Origin: Ilyobacter_A sp963668015
Lineage (GTDB): Bacteria; Fusobacteriota; Fusobacteriia; Fusobacteriales; Fusobacteriaceae
Direction of reading: 5' to 3'
NCBI GenBank assembly: GCA_963668015.2
Contig: CAXXCR010000006.1
Coordinates: 1-64,000, forward strand
DNA: 64,000 bases
Below are positions 9,008 to 17,559 of this stretch, one piece after another. The position numbers were made by a program, and so were the translations under genes. Every line of letters begins with the position of its first letter. Within the stretch, counting starts at the first letter, position 1. The notes under the pieces are model-generated. The model saw only the letters and a list, made by a program, of their open reading frames with translations. It ran no database searches and had not been told where the DNA came from.

Positions 9008-9574
9008 TTAGATATTTTCCGGTATTCTCTTTATACTACTTACAGCACCCCAGGCCATTATAAGTATACTAATCGGTATAAGATACGGTCTCAGCTTAAC
9101 AAAAAAAACTGTAAGGCTTCCCAAAATAGGTGCAGCCGCTATTATAAAGGTAGGCACACAGCAGGCAAAACCAGTTAGGAAACTCGGTATTATTCCCAAT
9201 AACGGTTTACTGCTTCCTTCCAGTCTGCAGATTTTAGGGAGCTTGTAGGTGTACACGACTATTGCTATATTTAAAAATACCAGACTTGAAAGCAGCAGTG
9301 CCAGCATAATATTGGGAATAGAAAGGGATATAGCTACCCCTCCGTATATGTAAAATATTCCTATTGCTTCCCACAAGAACGGCGCCCTCATTTTAAAGAC
9401 TTTTTCCGGCCATCCTTCCACCAGCATAAATTCAAATGACAGAGGTATAAATCCAAACCCAAAATCACCTATACTGTATAAATACATGAAAAAGAAAAAT
9501 GCCGATACAATCATGCCTGTCCAGAATGCCATTCTGTTTGCTAATATTTTTCTCAGTTTATTCAATTTCCTCAC
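9008..9574 (-). CDS. Small polytopic membrane protein with a Cys-Cys-Pro motif, partner of DUF3179 gene
   Basis: 188 residues with about five membrane segments. A notable motif FACCVPTFIIAAAPILGS lies in the C-terminal third; adjacent cysteines in a membrane segment suggest a metal- or redox-related role, but this is inference. It starts 2 nt after the DUF3179 gene stop, so the two genes are surely co-transcribed and probably translationally coupled. I do not recognise a named family with confidence. A secreted DUF3179 protein plus a membrane partner suggests a small envelope module. Confidence 0.6.
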   Translation of the reverse strand: MRKLNKLRKILANRMAFWTGMIVSAFFFFMYLYSIGDFGFGFIPLSFEFMLVEGWPEKVFKMRAPFLWEAIGIFYIYGGVAISLSIPNIMLALLLSSLVFLNIAIVVYTYKLPKICRLEGSSKPLLGIIPSFLTGFACCVPTFIIAAAPILGSLTVFFVKLRPYLIPISILIMAWGAVSSIKRIPENI

Positions 9575-9576
9575 CT

Positions 9577-10566
9577 CTACTCATACACCCTTGTCTCAGG
9601 ATAAAATGCAGACCATGCAAACCAAAATGACTCGAAAGCCAAAACTTCTTCCAGCTTTTCTCTCATATCTGCAATTGTCCATAACTTGCCGTTAGTGTCA
9701 TATATCCTGCTTCCAACGAGTCTAAACTCCAGGTTTTCACCCTTGTAAGTGCTGAGAAATGCTATAGGAGCCTCTATACCGTCATCATATACAAGTATAA
9801 CTTTTTCCTCTTCTATGTTCATAACTTTTTTCTTCCTTATGCTTTTTTTCCGAACTGCAATTATGTCAGCATCCAGTTTTATCCCCAACACCAACTCTTT
9901 TTCACTGTATTTCTTATCTTCGTTCATAATTGGGAAAAGTGCCCCACCTCTTTTATAGTAAGCTTTAGGATCAAAGTAATCTCCGTAAGGATCTTTACGG
10001 TAGTTCCTTATATAACCTGTTTTAAACGATAGCACTCTAGCCCGCGGATACTCCAGTTTTGCTTTTTCCCATGTACTCCAGTATATGTTGAAGCTATCCA
10101 AAGTTTCCCCTTTTCTGCTTCCGTTTATTGCCCTGCCCAAAATCTGAGGAAAATATGACCTGGTTTTTCTATCATACATGATAAGGTTGCTGTTAACCAG
10201 TTTCCCAGATACACCTAGTGTGGTATCCCCTATGAAATACCCTATAACTGTTCCTGTAAGCGGACAATAGGTCACACTAATGTTTTTTCCGGCTACAACA
10301 TCATTGACTATTTCATGCCATACAAGTATTTTTTGCGGAAAAATCTTTACCTCTCCGTCAATCTCTACTAAGAAAACTGGATCCCTGTCATCCAGGAACC
10401 TGTCTGACTTTTTGACTGCCTCATATTTTGGATTGTCTATTGACGGTATCCCGTCCCTAGGCACTCCACCTGAAAAAATGTTTTTTTCATAATTTTCCAG
10501 GCTGTATTTTGAAAAGCTCAATAAGCTTATGATTAAAATCATTGTGAGCATCAAGGTTTTTTTCAT
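9577..10566 (-). CDS. Secreted DUF3179 domain-containing protein
   Basis: 329 residues beginning with a clear Sec signal peptide (KKTLMLTMILIISLLSFS). The mature part has DUF3179 hallmarks in order: GGVPRDGIPSIDNPKYEAV, DPVFLVEIDGE, VTYCPLTGTVIGY with its single cysteine (about residue 100), LVNSNLIMYDRKTRSYFPQ and TGYIRNYRKDPYGDYF. The biochemical role of DUF3179 is not established. Ribosome-binding site AAGGAGG lies upstream of the ATG. It forms a two-gene operon with the membrane protein at 9008-9574. Repeat copy B lies immediately upstream, so its promoter is close to or inside that repeat. Confidence 0.85.
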   Translation of the reverse strand: MKKTLMLTMILIISLLSFSKYSLENYEKNIFSGGVPRDGIPSIDNPKYEAVKKSDRFLDDRDPVFLVEIDGEVKIFPQKILVWHEIVNDVVAGKNISVTYCPLTGTVIGYFIGDTTLGVSGKLVNSNLIMYDRKTRSYFPQILGRAINGSRKGETLDSFNIYWSTWEKAKLEYPRARVLSFKTGYIRNYRKDPYGDYFDPKAYYKRGGALFPIMNEDKKYSEKELVLGIKLDADIIAVRKKSIRKKKVMNIEEEKVILVYDDGIEAPIAFLSTYKGENLEFRLVGSRIYDTNGKLWTIADMREKLEEVLAFESFWFAWSAFYPETRVYE

Positions 10567-10627
10567 AGAAAATGCACCTCCTTATACTATTCTACTACAT
10601 TGGCTACAGGTGCTTTTTTCTCTCTGC

Positions 10628-10890
10628 AACATAACTTATACTTAAAATTATTGCGGTAAATTCTATTCAAAAATTTTGGACACAGAGTTTCAGGGAGCTT
10701 TAAAACAAGAGCTGCACAGAGAGAATACTTTAAATCAGAAAAATTCTTTTTGTCACGAATTACACGAATCTCACTAATCATTAAAAATATAGAGAACTAG
10801 AGATTTTTAGAATTTCTCTGTGAAACTCACTCTTTTTCTCTGTGCCACTCTGTGGCCAAGGTTTTTTATTTTAATACAGATAGCAGATTA
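10628..10890 (-). repeat. Dispersed intergenic repeat, copy B (minus orientation)
   Basis: Nearly the reverse complement of copy A from GGACACAGAGTT through CACGAATTACACGAATC and CTCTGTGAAACTCACTC to CTCTGTGGCCAAGG. The far end is truncated or diverged. It occupies the gap between the DUF3179 gene and the SDR gene. A 64-codon open frame here is repeat sequence, not a gene. Confidence 0.75.
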
Positions 10891-10897
10891 TTTAATT

Positions 10898-10923
10898 AAA
10901 AAAGAGCCTTGTTGGGCCCTTTT
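10898..10923 (-). terminator. Terminator downstream of the SDR gene
   Basis: Hairpin AAAAGGGCC / GGCTCTTTT (one mismatch) with a loop of about 6 nt, followed on the minus strand by a T6 run. It lies just after the SDR stop. Confidence 0.7.
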
Positions 10924-10931
10924 GCAACAAC

Positions 10932-11702
10932 TCACTGTATGCTGAATTTTTTTGCCATTCTGTAATACAATTTTTTAGGAATCATTTTCAGGATGCGGTA
11001 CATCAACTTGTTTAAAAACCCAGGTATATAGATCACTTTCCCCTTATCCAAGGCAGCCATAGATTTTTCCACAACATCTTCAGCCTTCATCCACCTGACC
11101 ATACCCCTGTTCACCAATTTGCTCTCATCCATACCCAATTTATTGTGAAAATCTGTTCTAGTGAAACCCGGGCAAAGCGACTGCACATTTATCCCTTTAT
11201 CGGAGAGACTCACATAGAGGGCCTCGGAAAATGTGTTTATAAAAGCTTTTGTAGCACTGTAAAAATGGTTGAACCCAGCAGGTGTAAAAGCAGCCATAGA
11301 AGAAACATTTATTATAAAACTTCCACTTTGCATCTTTTTTATCACTGAGTGGCATATCCTGCATGTCGTGTTTAGGTGCACTGTCAGCATCTTTTCCTGT
11401 GTTTCATACTCGTCTTCTAAAAAATTTCTTTCATTTCCAAACCCCACATTATTAACAAGCGCCCCCACTTCGTCCAACCCTTCTATAATCCACATTAGCT
11501 TATCGACCTCAGCCGGGTTTGAAAAATCCACTATCACAACCTGAACTTCCACTCCATACTTTTTACTTATATCATCTGAAACTTTTCTTATTACCTCCTC
11601 TCTTCTACCTGTCAGTATGAGATCATAGCCCATTCCTGCAAGTTTTTCCGCAAAGGCCCTTCCTATTCCGCTGCTTGCCCCTGTAACAATTGCTTTTTTC
11701 AT
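10932..11702 (-). CDS. Short-chain dehydrogenase/reductase (SDR family)
   Basis: 256 residues with the classical SDR layout: Rossmann nucleotide-binding motif TGASSGIG (about residues 7-14), NNVG (about residue 89), catalytic Ser in NVSSMAAF (about residue 135) and the YxxxK pair in YSATKAF (about residue 148). The TGRREE segment after strand 2, with an arginine, suggests NADP(H) preference. Substrate unknown; the tail resembles the DltE/YqjQ-like classical subgroup. Start ATG at 11702 has GGAGG about 9 nt upstream. It follows the DUF815 gene in the same direction, but a terminator separates them, so transcription is at least partly independent. Confidence 0.88.
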   Translation of the reverse strand: MKKAIVTGASSGIGRAFAEKLAGMGYDLILTGRREEVIRKVSDDISKKYGVEVQVVIVDFSNPAEVDKLMWIIEGLDEVGALVNNVGFGNERNFLEDEYETQEKMLTVHLNTTCRICHSVIKKMQSGSFIINVSSMAAFTPAGFNHFYSATKAFINTFSEALYVSLSDKGINVQSLCPGFTRTDFHNKLGMDESKLVNRGMVRWMKAEDVVEKSMAALDKGKVIYIPGFLNKLMYRILKMIPKKLYYRMAKKFSIQ

Positions 11703-11725
11703 CTGTATTTAACCTCCGGTAATAT

Positions 11726-11752
11726 AAAAAGGCTGTTAATTATTCACAGCCC
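11726..11752 (-). terminator. Terminator overlapping the end of the DUF815 gene
   Basis: Minus-strand stem GGGCTGT / ACAGCC followed by TTTTTAT. The 5' arm contains the last sense codons and the loop contains the TAA stop of the upstream gene, so coding end and terminator are superimposed. Confidence 0.7.
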
Positions 11753-12999
11753 TTTATATAATCTATAAATTGTCTTGCAGTCCTTCCAGACCTTCCATTT
11801 TGAGAGATTTCCCACTCAATAGCCCTTCTCTTCAAAGTTTCATCGTCTAAGCTTATTCCATCTTTAGCAGCTATTCCCCTCACTATATCCAGATATTTTT
11901 CCTGGTTTGGTGCTGAGAAGCTTACACGGATTCCAAATCTGTCAGAAAGAGAAAACTTCTCGTTTAAAACATCATTTTCGTGGACCTCGTTGTTTCTTTC
12001 ACTCCAGCTTTCACTTACAAGATGCCTTCTGTTTGAAGTGGCATATATTATGATGTTTTCAGGTCTTTTTTCAACTCCGCCCTCTAATATTGACTTCATC
12101 TGCTTATAATCCACTTCAAAGTTTTCAAAAGACAGATCATCTATAAATATTATAAATCTTTTGCCTCTGTTCCTTATATCTTCTATCAAGTTCCCCAGAT
12201 CCACAATTTGAGACTTTGATATCTCTATAAGTTTTAAGCCCGTATGAGCAAACTTGTTAAGCGCTGCTTTCACAGAAGATGATTTTCCTGTTCCACGAGC
12301 CCCAACAAGCAACATATTATTTGCAACTTTCCCTGTAGCAAACGCCTCGGTATTTTTTACGATTATCTCTTTTTGGTGCTCATAACCTATAATGTCGTCA
12401 AATTTTATATCATCATAATTTTCCACAGGAAGCAAACCTTCTTCCTTAGCCCAGTGGAAGACAGGACTTTCTGACAGGTTCCCCACACCTTTTTGTTTAT
12501 ACATATCCACAACAATCGAGTAAAACTCTTCTACATCTAAATCCCTGAATTTATTTGTGACTTCGTAAATTTCATCTGAAAAACTTTTCTGCCCCATAGG
12601 TTTATACCTTTTAATAACAGGGTCTTTTACCAGTAAATTTGAAAAATCATAAAAAGCTATGCTCCTCAATATCTCCAAATCCTTTTTTACAAGCTCCGCC
12701 AGCGAGCTTGATACCTCGCCACCATTTTTCTCACAGGCAACTGCAAAAACATTTTTCGCTCTCATTATTTTATAGACTATATAAGCTGCCAGGATATCCC
12801 CCTTTAAAGAAAGATTCTCTGCAAGTATAACTATTTCAGAAGCCAGTTTAAAGTATAGTTTTCTTGCATTCTCACTGGGCATCCCTGAGCTGCTTAGCTC
12901 TACAAAAAGCTCTTTTAAAATATTTATCACTTCATCTTCTAATATACCTCTATATATTATGAGTTCATCCAATGGACTCGACAATATCCCCCTATTCAT
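11740..12999 (-). CDS. DUF815 family AAA-type ATPase
   Basis: 419 residues. The N-terminal 190 residues are helical and poorly conserved. From about residue 200 comes the DUF815 ATPase: DDIIGYEHQKE, Walker A GARGTGKSS (about residue 233), Walker B FIIFIDDLSF (about residue 283), sensor-like YATSNRRHLVSE (about residue 320), arginine-finger-like segment LSDRFGIRVSF and the closing GRSGRTARQFIDYI. DUF815 proteins are AAA+ ATPases of unknown function. Ribosome-binding site AAGGGGG precedes the ATG. The gene ends within its own terminator. No partner gene is evident. Confidence 0.88.
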   Translation of the reverse strand: MNRGILSSPLDELIIYRGILEDEVINILKELFVELSSSGMPSENARKLYFKLASEIVILAENLSLKGDILAAYIVYKIMRAKNVFAVACEKNGGEVSSSLAELVKKDLEILRSIAFYDFSNLLVKDPVIKRYKPMGQKSFSDEIYEVTNKFRDLDVEEFYSIVVDMYKQKGVGNLSESPVFHWAKEEGLLPVENYDDIKFDDIIGYEHQKEIIVKNTEAFATGKVANNMLLVGARGTGKSSSVKAALNKFAHTGLKLIEISKSQIVDLGNLIEDIRNRGKRFIIFIDDLSFENFEVDYKQMKSILEGGVEKRPENIIIYATSNRRHLVSESWSERNNEVHENDVLNEKFSLSDRFGIRVSFSAPNQEKYLDIVRGIAAKDGISLDDETLKRRAIEWEISQNGRSGRTARQFIDYIKGCE

Positions 13000-13132
13000 T
13001 TATATCCCCCTTCAATCTTGTAGTTCAAATCATTTTTTCATCTCGGCTTTTGTTCACGATTATTTTGGTGAATTTCTACCCATTAAAGATTATACAACTA
13101 TTCGGCTGTGTTTCAAAATCATTTTTCACAAT

Positions 13133-13390
13133 TTTAACTTAAATTATTCATTGTGATTAAAATTTATAGTCCACAGAGTTTCACAAAGATTAAAAAAGAG
13201 CCATACAGAGAAAATTTTTTAAGCCAAAAGATTAATTCTTCATCACGAATCTGACAAATTATTTAAAAAGTAAAAAACCACTGGTTTCCGTTCATTCTCT
13301 TTGAAACTCATTTTTTTCTCTGTATCACTCTTTGACAAGCGGAAGTAAAACATTCATGACAATAATTTTTAAAAAGAAACTTGAGTTATT
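13133..13390 (-). repeat. Dispersed intergenic repeat, copy C (diverged, minus orientation)
   Basis: Weaker copy: CCACAGAGTTTCACA, ATACAGAGA, CATCACGAATCTGAC, CTCTTTGAAACTCA, CTCTGTATCACTCTTTGAC, ending in AACTTGAGTTATTTT, which matches the element terminus. The end overlaps the stop region of the next gene. Confidence 0.6.
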
Positions 13391-13718
13391 TTAACTTTAT
13401 CCTTAGTTTTCTTATCCTATTCCACTCTTTCCCAAGAAAACTTTTCAGGTTTTCTGAAGTCTTCATTCCAAAAATAACCCTAAAAAACACATAGGTATAA
13501 GTCGTAAACGGCAAAGGGAAAAAAAACATAATGGACGGCACTACACTTTTTTGTTTTAATCCCTGTTTTTTATATTCCTCGCTCCCCAGCTTTCCCAACC
13601 ATATATTCTCGCCTACGGCTCCAAAAAATCCCACTAAAATTATAGCTATCGACAAGACTATTACAGAATCCCTAACATATATAAGAATTTTTTCTGTAAT
13701 GTCATAATTGTTTCCCAT
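13386..13718 (-). CDS. Small two-helix membrane protein, unknown function
   Basis: 110 residues, not recognised. Two hydrophobic segments (about residues 18-40 and 62-82) flank a short charged stretch, with a basic C-terminal tail (EWNRIRKLRIKLK), suggesting an inner-membrane protein with a cytosolic tail. The open frame extends upstream to 13778, but the ATG at 13718 has a strong AGGGAGG ribosome-binding site 6-7 nt away, so I take it as the start. Its stop codon touches the end of repeat copy C. It stands alone, divergent from metY. Confidence 0.5.
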   Translation of the reverse strand: MGNNYDITEKILIYVRDSVIVLSIAIILVGFFGAVGENIWLGKLGSEEYKKQGLKQKSVVPSIMFFFPLPFTTYTYVFFRVIFGMKTSENLKSFLGKEWNRIRKLRIKLK

Positions 13719-13940
13719 AAAATCCTCCCTAGAATATTCAAGTGAATATATGTTATTATATTTTATAAATTTACACAAACCCTAATGTCGGTCTTGATAC
13801 ACAGATACTCAGACTATACTACATTTACAGCGTTAATTGAAAAAATCCTCTGTTTTCCAGTTTTTCTAGCCACAAAAGATATAACCGAATTTTAGTAAGT
13901 ATTATTTCGGTTTTATTAAAAAAAATTAATTGTATTTTTG

Positions 13941-13969
13941 TTGACACTTTTAGTCAGAAATGGTATTAT
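13941..13969 (+). promoter_or_regulatory. Sigma-70-type promoter of metY
   Basis: TTGACA (13941-13946), 17-bp spacer, TATTAT (13964-13969). It lies about 20 nt upstream of the SAM riboswitch, as expected. Confidence 0.85.
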
Positions 13970-13987
13970 CACTCTAACAAATTAAAT

Positions 13988-14086
13988 CTCATCTAGAGAG
14001 GTGGAGGGGACTGGCCCGAAGAAACCTCGGCAACCTGCAGTATTCTGAAAAGGTGCCAATTCCAGCAGACAGTTCTGAAAGATGGG
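13988..14086 (+). promoter_or_regulatory. SAM-I (S-box) riboswitch
   Basis: Matches the S-box core: P1 arms CTCATCT/AGATGGG, AGAGGTGGAGGG, ACTGGCCC, AACCTCGGCAACC, AAGGTGCCAATTCCAGCAG and CTGAAAGATG. It is followed by an intrinsic terminator and the homocysteine synthase gene, so high SAM should stop transcription. Confidence 0.95.
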
Positions 14087-14106
14087 TATGGATAAAAAAA
14101 TCCCTA

Positions 14107-14142
14107 CTCCTTTCAAGTACTTTCAGAAAGGAGATTTTTTTT
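14107..14142 (+). terminator. SAM-riboswitch-controlled terminator
   Basis: Perfect 8-bp stem CTCCTTTC/GAAAGGAG followed by A and T8, directly after the riboswitch aptamer and upstream of metY. Confidence 0.85.
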
Positions 14143-14194
14143 ATTAGCGTATCTATAATTATTGTTATTAAAATTATTTTGAGGGGGTACATTT

Positions 14195-15475
14195 ATGTCA
14201 AAAAAATTAGGTTTTGAAACACTTCAACTACATGCAGGTCAGGTGCCTGATCCAGCAACGGGTTCTAGGGCTGTTCCTATTTACCAGACTACATCTTATG
14301 TTTTCAGAGACACTGAACACGCTGCAAATCTTTTCGCTCTAAAAGAAGCAGGAAACATATATACAAGGCTTATGAATCCAACTACAGATGTTTTAGAAAA
14401 AAGAGTAGCAGAACTTGATGGAGCTGTTGGAGCACTTGCCGTTGCATCCGGGACTTCTGCCATTACATATTCGATTTTAAATGTTGCAAAATCTGGTGAT
14501 GAAATAGTTGCCGCAAAAAATCTTTACGGCGGTACATACAATCTTTTAGCAAATACTATCAATGATTTCGGAATCTCTACAAAGTTTTTTGATCCGGATA
14601 ATCTTGATGAAATACAGGGGCTTATAACAGAAAAGACAAGAGCTGTGTATATCGAGACTATAGGAAACCCTAATGCTTCTCTTCTCGACGTGAAAAAAGC
14701 TGCTGAAATAGCCCATAAAAACGGACTTCCGCTGATTGTTGACAATACTTTTGCCACTCCATACCTTTTTAAGCCTATTGAACACGGTGCAGATATAGTT
14801 GTGTACTCTGCAACAAAGTTCCTTGGGGGGCACGGTACAAGTATTGGTGGGGTTATAGTTGACGCAGGTAAATTTGACTGGTCAGATTCAAAATTTGAAA
14901 ATTTCAACACACCTGATCCAGGTTATAAAAATTTAAAATACTCTGATTTGGGAGCCCCTGCATTTATATTGAGAGCCAGAGTAAAACTTTTAAGAGACAC
15001 CGGAGCTGCTATAAGCCCGTTCAACTCATTCCTGCTTTTACAGGGATTAGAAACTCTTTCACTGAGGCTTGAAAGACACGTTGAAAATGCAAGAAAAATC
15101 GTAAAATATTTAGTTGAAAATGACAAGATAGAGTGGGTAAGCTATCCGGAATTAGACGACAGCCCTTACAAAGCTATTGCTGATAAGGATTTCAAAAATG
15201 GTGTTGGTTCTATCTTTACTTTTGGGATAAAAGGCGGAAGAGAAACCGCTAAGAATTTCATAGACAATTTGAAACTGTTTTCCCATCTGGCCAACGTTGC
15301 AGATGCCAAATCATTGGTAATCCATCCGGCAAGTACGACTCATGCCCAATTAAGCGATGAGCAGCTGGAAAACGTAGGTATAAAACCAGAAACAATAAGA
15401 TTATCTGTGGGAATCGAAACAGCTGACGACCTTATAGCTGATCTGCAACAGGCACTAGACAAAGCATTTAGCTAG
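14195..15475 (+). CDS. metY: O-acetylhomoserine sulfhydrylase (homocysteine synthase)
   Basis: 426 residues, the length of Cys/Met-metabolism PLP enzymes of the O-acetylhomoserine sulfhydrylase type. The N-terminus GFETLQLHAGQVPDPATGSRAVP is characteristic. The PLP lysine is in VVYSATKFLGGHGTSIGG (about residue 208); SGTSAI binds the PLP phosphate. The reaction is O-acetylhomoserine plus sulfide to homocysteine, the sulfur-entry step to methionine. The SAM-I riboswitch directly upstream supports the methionine assignment over cystathionine enzymes. Ribosome-binding site GAGGGGG precedes the ATG. A bidirectional terminator follows, so this is a single-gene unit. Confidence 0.93.
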   Translation: MSKKLGFETLQLHAGQVPDPATGSRAVPIYQTTSYVFRDTEHAANLFALKEAGNIYTRLMNPTTDVLEKRVAELDGAVGALAVASGTSAITYSILNVAKSGDEIVAAKNLYGGTYNLLANTINDFGISTKFFDPDNLDEIQGLITEKTRAVYIETIGNPNASLLDVKKAAEIAHKNGLPLIVDNTFATPYLFKPIEHGADIVVYSATKFLGGHGTSIGGVIVDAGKFDWSDSKFENFNTPDPGYKNLKYSDLGAPAFILRARVKLLRDTGAAISPFNSFLLLQGLETLSLRLERHVENARKIVKYLVENDKIEWVSYPELDDSPYKAIADKDFKNGVGSIFTFGIKGGRETAKNFIDNLKLFSHLANVADAKSLVIHPASTTHAQLSDEQLENVGIKPETIRLSVGIETADDLIADLQQALDKAFS

Positions 15476-15481
15476 ACAAAT

Positions 15482-15509
15482 AAAAAGGACAGTATATACT
15501 GTCCTTTTT
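15482..15509. terminator. Bidirectional terminator
   Basis: Perfect 28-bp palindrome, AAAAAGGACAGTAT and its complement, between convergent genes metY and the small gene at 15525. T5 lies at the exit on both strands. Confidence 0.85.
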
Positions 15510-15524
15510 ATTTGTAATTGTTTT

Positions 15525-15845
15525 TTAAACAATATTATTTACTTCCCAAGTAGCAACCCTCACTACTTCACCGCTTTTTACATCCAGTCCCGAAGCTTCT
15601 AAGAGTTTTAAAAATTCGTTTACCTGACTTTTTTCCTCATAAAGGGCCATTACTATCCCCACTCTTTTCTGTTTCTCCTCTTCACTTATAAAAAACCCTT
15701 TGAAAAGAGGCAGTTCTTCAGAAAGGTCTTTATCCAGATTTCTGGCCTCAAAATACGAGGCTTTATCAATTCCTACACCTTCCAAAGCCAAGACAACACT
15801 TTCTTTATAATCCTTCTCCAATATTTTTACGTATAAAAAATACAT
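15525..15845 (-). CDS. Small PII-like/ferredoxin-fold regulatory protein (candidate)
   Basis: 106 residues, soluble, no cysteines of note. The pattern of N-terminal beta strand (YFLYVKILE), helix (ESVVLALEGVGIDKASYFEA), loop and later strands (RVGIVMALYEE, VVRVATWEV) resembles PII/CutA-like ferredoxin folds. Assignment to the PII-like superfamily is only a structural guess. Ribosome-binding site GGAGGC lies upstream. It is the last gene of a three-gene operon with an antiporter and an EIIA-Ntr-like protein; PII-like proteins are often linked to membrane transporters, which fits a role in gating the antiporter. Confidence 0.5.
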   Translation of the reverse strand: MYFLYVKILEKDYKESVVLALEGVGIDKASYFEARNLDKDLSEELPLFKGFFISEEEKQKRVGIVMALYEEKSQVNEFLKLLEASGLDVKSGEVVRVATWEVNNIV

Positions 15846-15855
15846 TTTATGCCTC

Positions 15856-17097
15856 CTATTCCTTTATATCTCCGCTTTTTTTCAATGAATATCTTGTCAA
15901 CATAGGCCCCACAACTTCAGTTATAAGTGTTGTAAACAACAGTATGTTGAGAATCATATAAGAAACCTCTACGCCTTTTTCACCGTATACAAGCATTTCC
16001 TGCCCTGCTTTCATAATCTTCTGCCCGAATGTCCTCTTTATTGATAATGCCAGTGCCAAGCCTACTCCAACCTGTGGTAAAAGGGCAAATCCAACATATT
16101 TCTTCACTATATCAGAACTGCCGCTTATTGCAGCACCGAAGCTTGCTCCACCGACTTTCCCGATAGTTCTGGCTATAAAATATATCAACCCTACTAAAAA
16201 TATGCTCTCAACTGCCAAAACATCCAAGTGGGCTCCTCCAAGAATAAAAAACGAACCTAGAAACACTCCTGTAAATTTTTCCATTATCTCTTCACTTTTT
16301 AATGTCAATACATCTGAAAAGTTTGTCAACACAGCACCAAAACTCATTATTGATAAAAGTTCTGAAATGTGAAGTTCCTCAGATATTCCCAAAAGCAGCA
16401 GTATAAAGGATACCAAAAGCATCTGCACTATCTCGGTATTCACTATTTTTTTCAGCATAACTAGATAAATAGCCGCAAGGACCCCGCCTAAAGCAACAGC
16501 TGAAACTATTGATAAAATTGTCGATATGAGTATGGCATGTATGTCTACTCTTATTCCTTTTATAAGTGCTTTTGAAAAACTTATTGCAAAAGCAAATATT
16601 ATAAGAGCCATCGCATCGTCTATCCCAACTATGGCTAGTATGGTTGAAGTAAAATTCCCTTTTGACTTATACTGCTTTATTACGGCAACAGTAGCCGCCG
16701 GAGCCGTAGCCGAAGCCACGGCTCCAAAAAGTAAACATTTGTAAGTCTCAAACCCAGATATCTTGAGTAAGACTACAACTGAAACAAACGCTCCCAAACA
16801 TTCCCATATAACGATTAAAAATATACTTTTCCCAAGCTTTTTTAAAACGTCAACTTTTAATTCTATTCCTATTGTAAAAGCTATTATACCTAGAGCTATC
16901 GTTGGTATTATATGAAGCTTTTCTATCATTTCTTCGAAGTTATCATGACCCATTATAAATGTCAATATAGTTCCACAAATGACACCTAATACCACATACC
17001 CAGTTACTTCAGGTATCTGTAAAAAATTTGAAATTCTCTTATTAAAAAACGCTATAATAAATATTAAACCCAATACAATTAACAAATTATGCTCCAT
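15856..17097 (-). CDS. Monovalent cation:proton antiporter (CPA family)
   Basis: 413 residues with about 12 membrane segments. Hallmarks are the N-terminal IPEVTGYVVLGVICG, IAFTIGIELKVD, the segment ASATAPAATVAVIKQY, and the ion-binding motif AIVGIDDAMALIIFA (about residue 158) with paired aspartates as in Na+/H+ exchangers. It likely exchanges Na+ or K+ for protons at the inner membrane. It is flanked by the EIIA-like gene upstream (about 27 nt) and the small PII-like gene downstream (10 nt), so transport is probably controlled by these two. It lacks the C-terminal TrkA-N/RCK domain found in Kef-type relatives, leaving regulation to separate proteins. Confidence 0.85.
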   Translation of the reverse strand: MEHNLLIVLGLIFIIAFFNKRISNFLQIPEVTGYVVLGVICGTILTFIMGHDNFEEMIEKLHIIPTIALGIIAFTIGIELKVDVLKKLGKSIFLIVIWECLGAFVSVVVLLKISGFETYKCLLFGAVASATAPAATVAVIKQYKSKGNFTSTILAIVGIDDAMALIIFAFAISFSKALIKGIRVDIHAILISTILSIVSAVALGGVLAAIYLVMLKKIVNTEIVQMLLVSFILLLLGISEELHISELLSIMSFGAVLTNFSDVLTLKSEEIMEKFTGVFLGSFFILGGAHLDVLAVESIFLVGLIYFIARTIGKVGGASFGAAISGSSDIVKKYVGFALLPQVGVGLALALSIKRTFGQKIMKAGQEMLVYGEKGVEVSYMILNILLFTTLITEVVGPMLTRYSLKKSGDIKE

Positions 17098-17124
17098 TTT
17101 ATACTACTCCCGACTTTAGAATTC

Positions 17125-17559
17125 TTAGAAAAGTTCAACTACCTCTTCAGCTCTTGTCGCACCGAAAAGGATATCTCTCCTGACTTTATTTTTCGCCAAA
17201 AGTATCAATTTCGATAAAATTCTGAGATACCTTTTCTGTTCTCCTTCAGGTGCGCCTATCAAAAAAACAGCTTTTACAGGTTCACTATCGATAGAGTCCC
17301 ACTCCAAGCCATCTTTATTTATTCCCACCACTATAAAAAAATCATCTACCCCTTTAAGCTTTGCATGTGGTATAGCTATACCAAGGCCTATTCCCGTACT
17401 TAGTATAGCTTCTCTTTCAAATACCCCTCTTTCAAACAACTTTGCATCAGACAATTTCCCGAGTTCATTGGCTCTTTTTACAAGGCTCTTTATTGTATCC
17501 TCAGAAGTTCCTCCCTTTAAAAAGATAACCCCCTCTTCCTTAATCAGCTTTTCCAGCAT
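17125..17559 (-). CDS. PTS EIIA-type (fructose/Ntr) regulatory protein
   Basis: 144 residues matching the PTS EIIA type 2 domain. The phosphorylatable histidine is in GIGLGIAIPHAK (about residue 68), followed by FLIGAPEGEQKRYLRILSKL. No EIIB or EIIC partner is adjacent; instead it heads an operon with a cation antiporter and a small PII-like protein. EIIA-Ntr proteins are known to regulate potassium transport through protein contact, so regulation of the antiporter by PTS phosphorylation state is a reasonable inference. Ribosome-binding site AGGAGG precedes the ATG. Confidence 0.85.
   Translation of the reverse strand: MLEKLIKEEGVIFLKGGTSEDTIKSLVKRANELGKLSDAKLFERGVFEREAILSTGIGLGIAIPHAKLKGVDDFFIVVGINKDGLEWDSIDSEPVKAVFLIGAPEGEQKRYLRILSKLILLAKNKVRRDILFGATRAEEVVELF

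Noticed and set aside
10587..10781. Open frame of 64 codons, minus strand
   Set aside because: Lies within repeat copy B and translates repeat sequence.
14107..14142. Attenuator leader peptide before metY
   Set aside because: The hairpin is the SAM-I expression platform; no leader peptide with Met codons.
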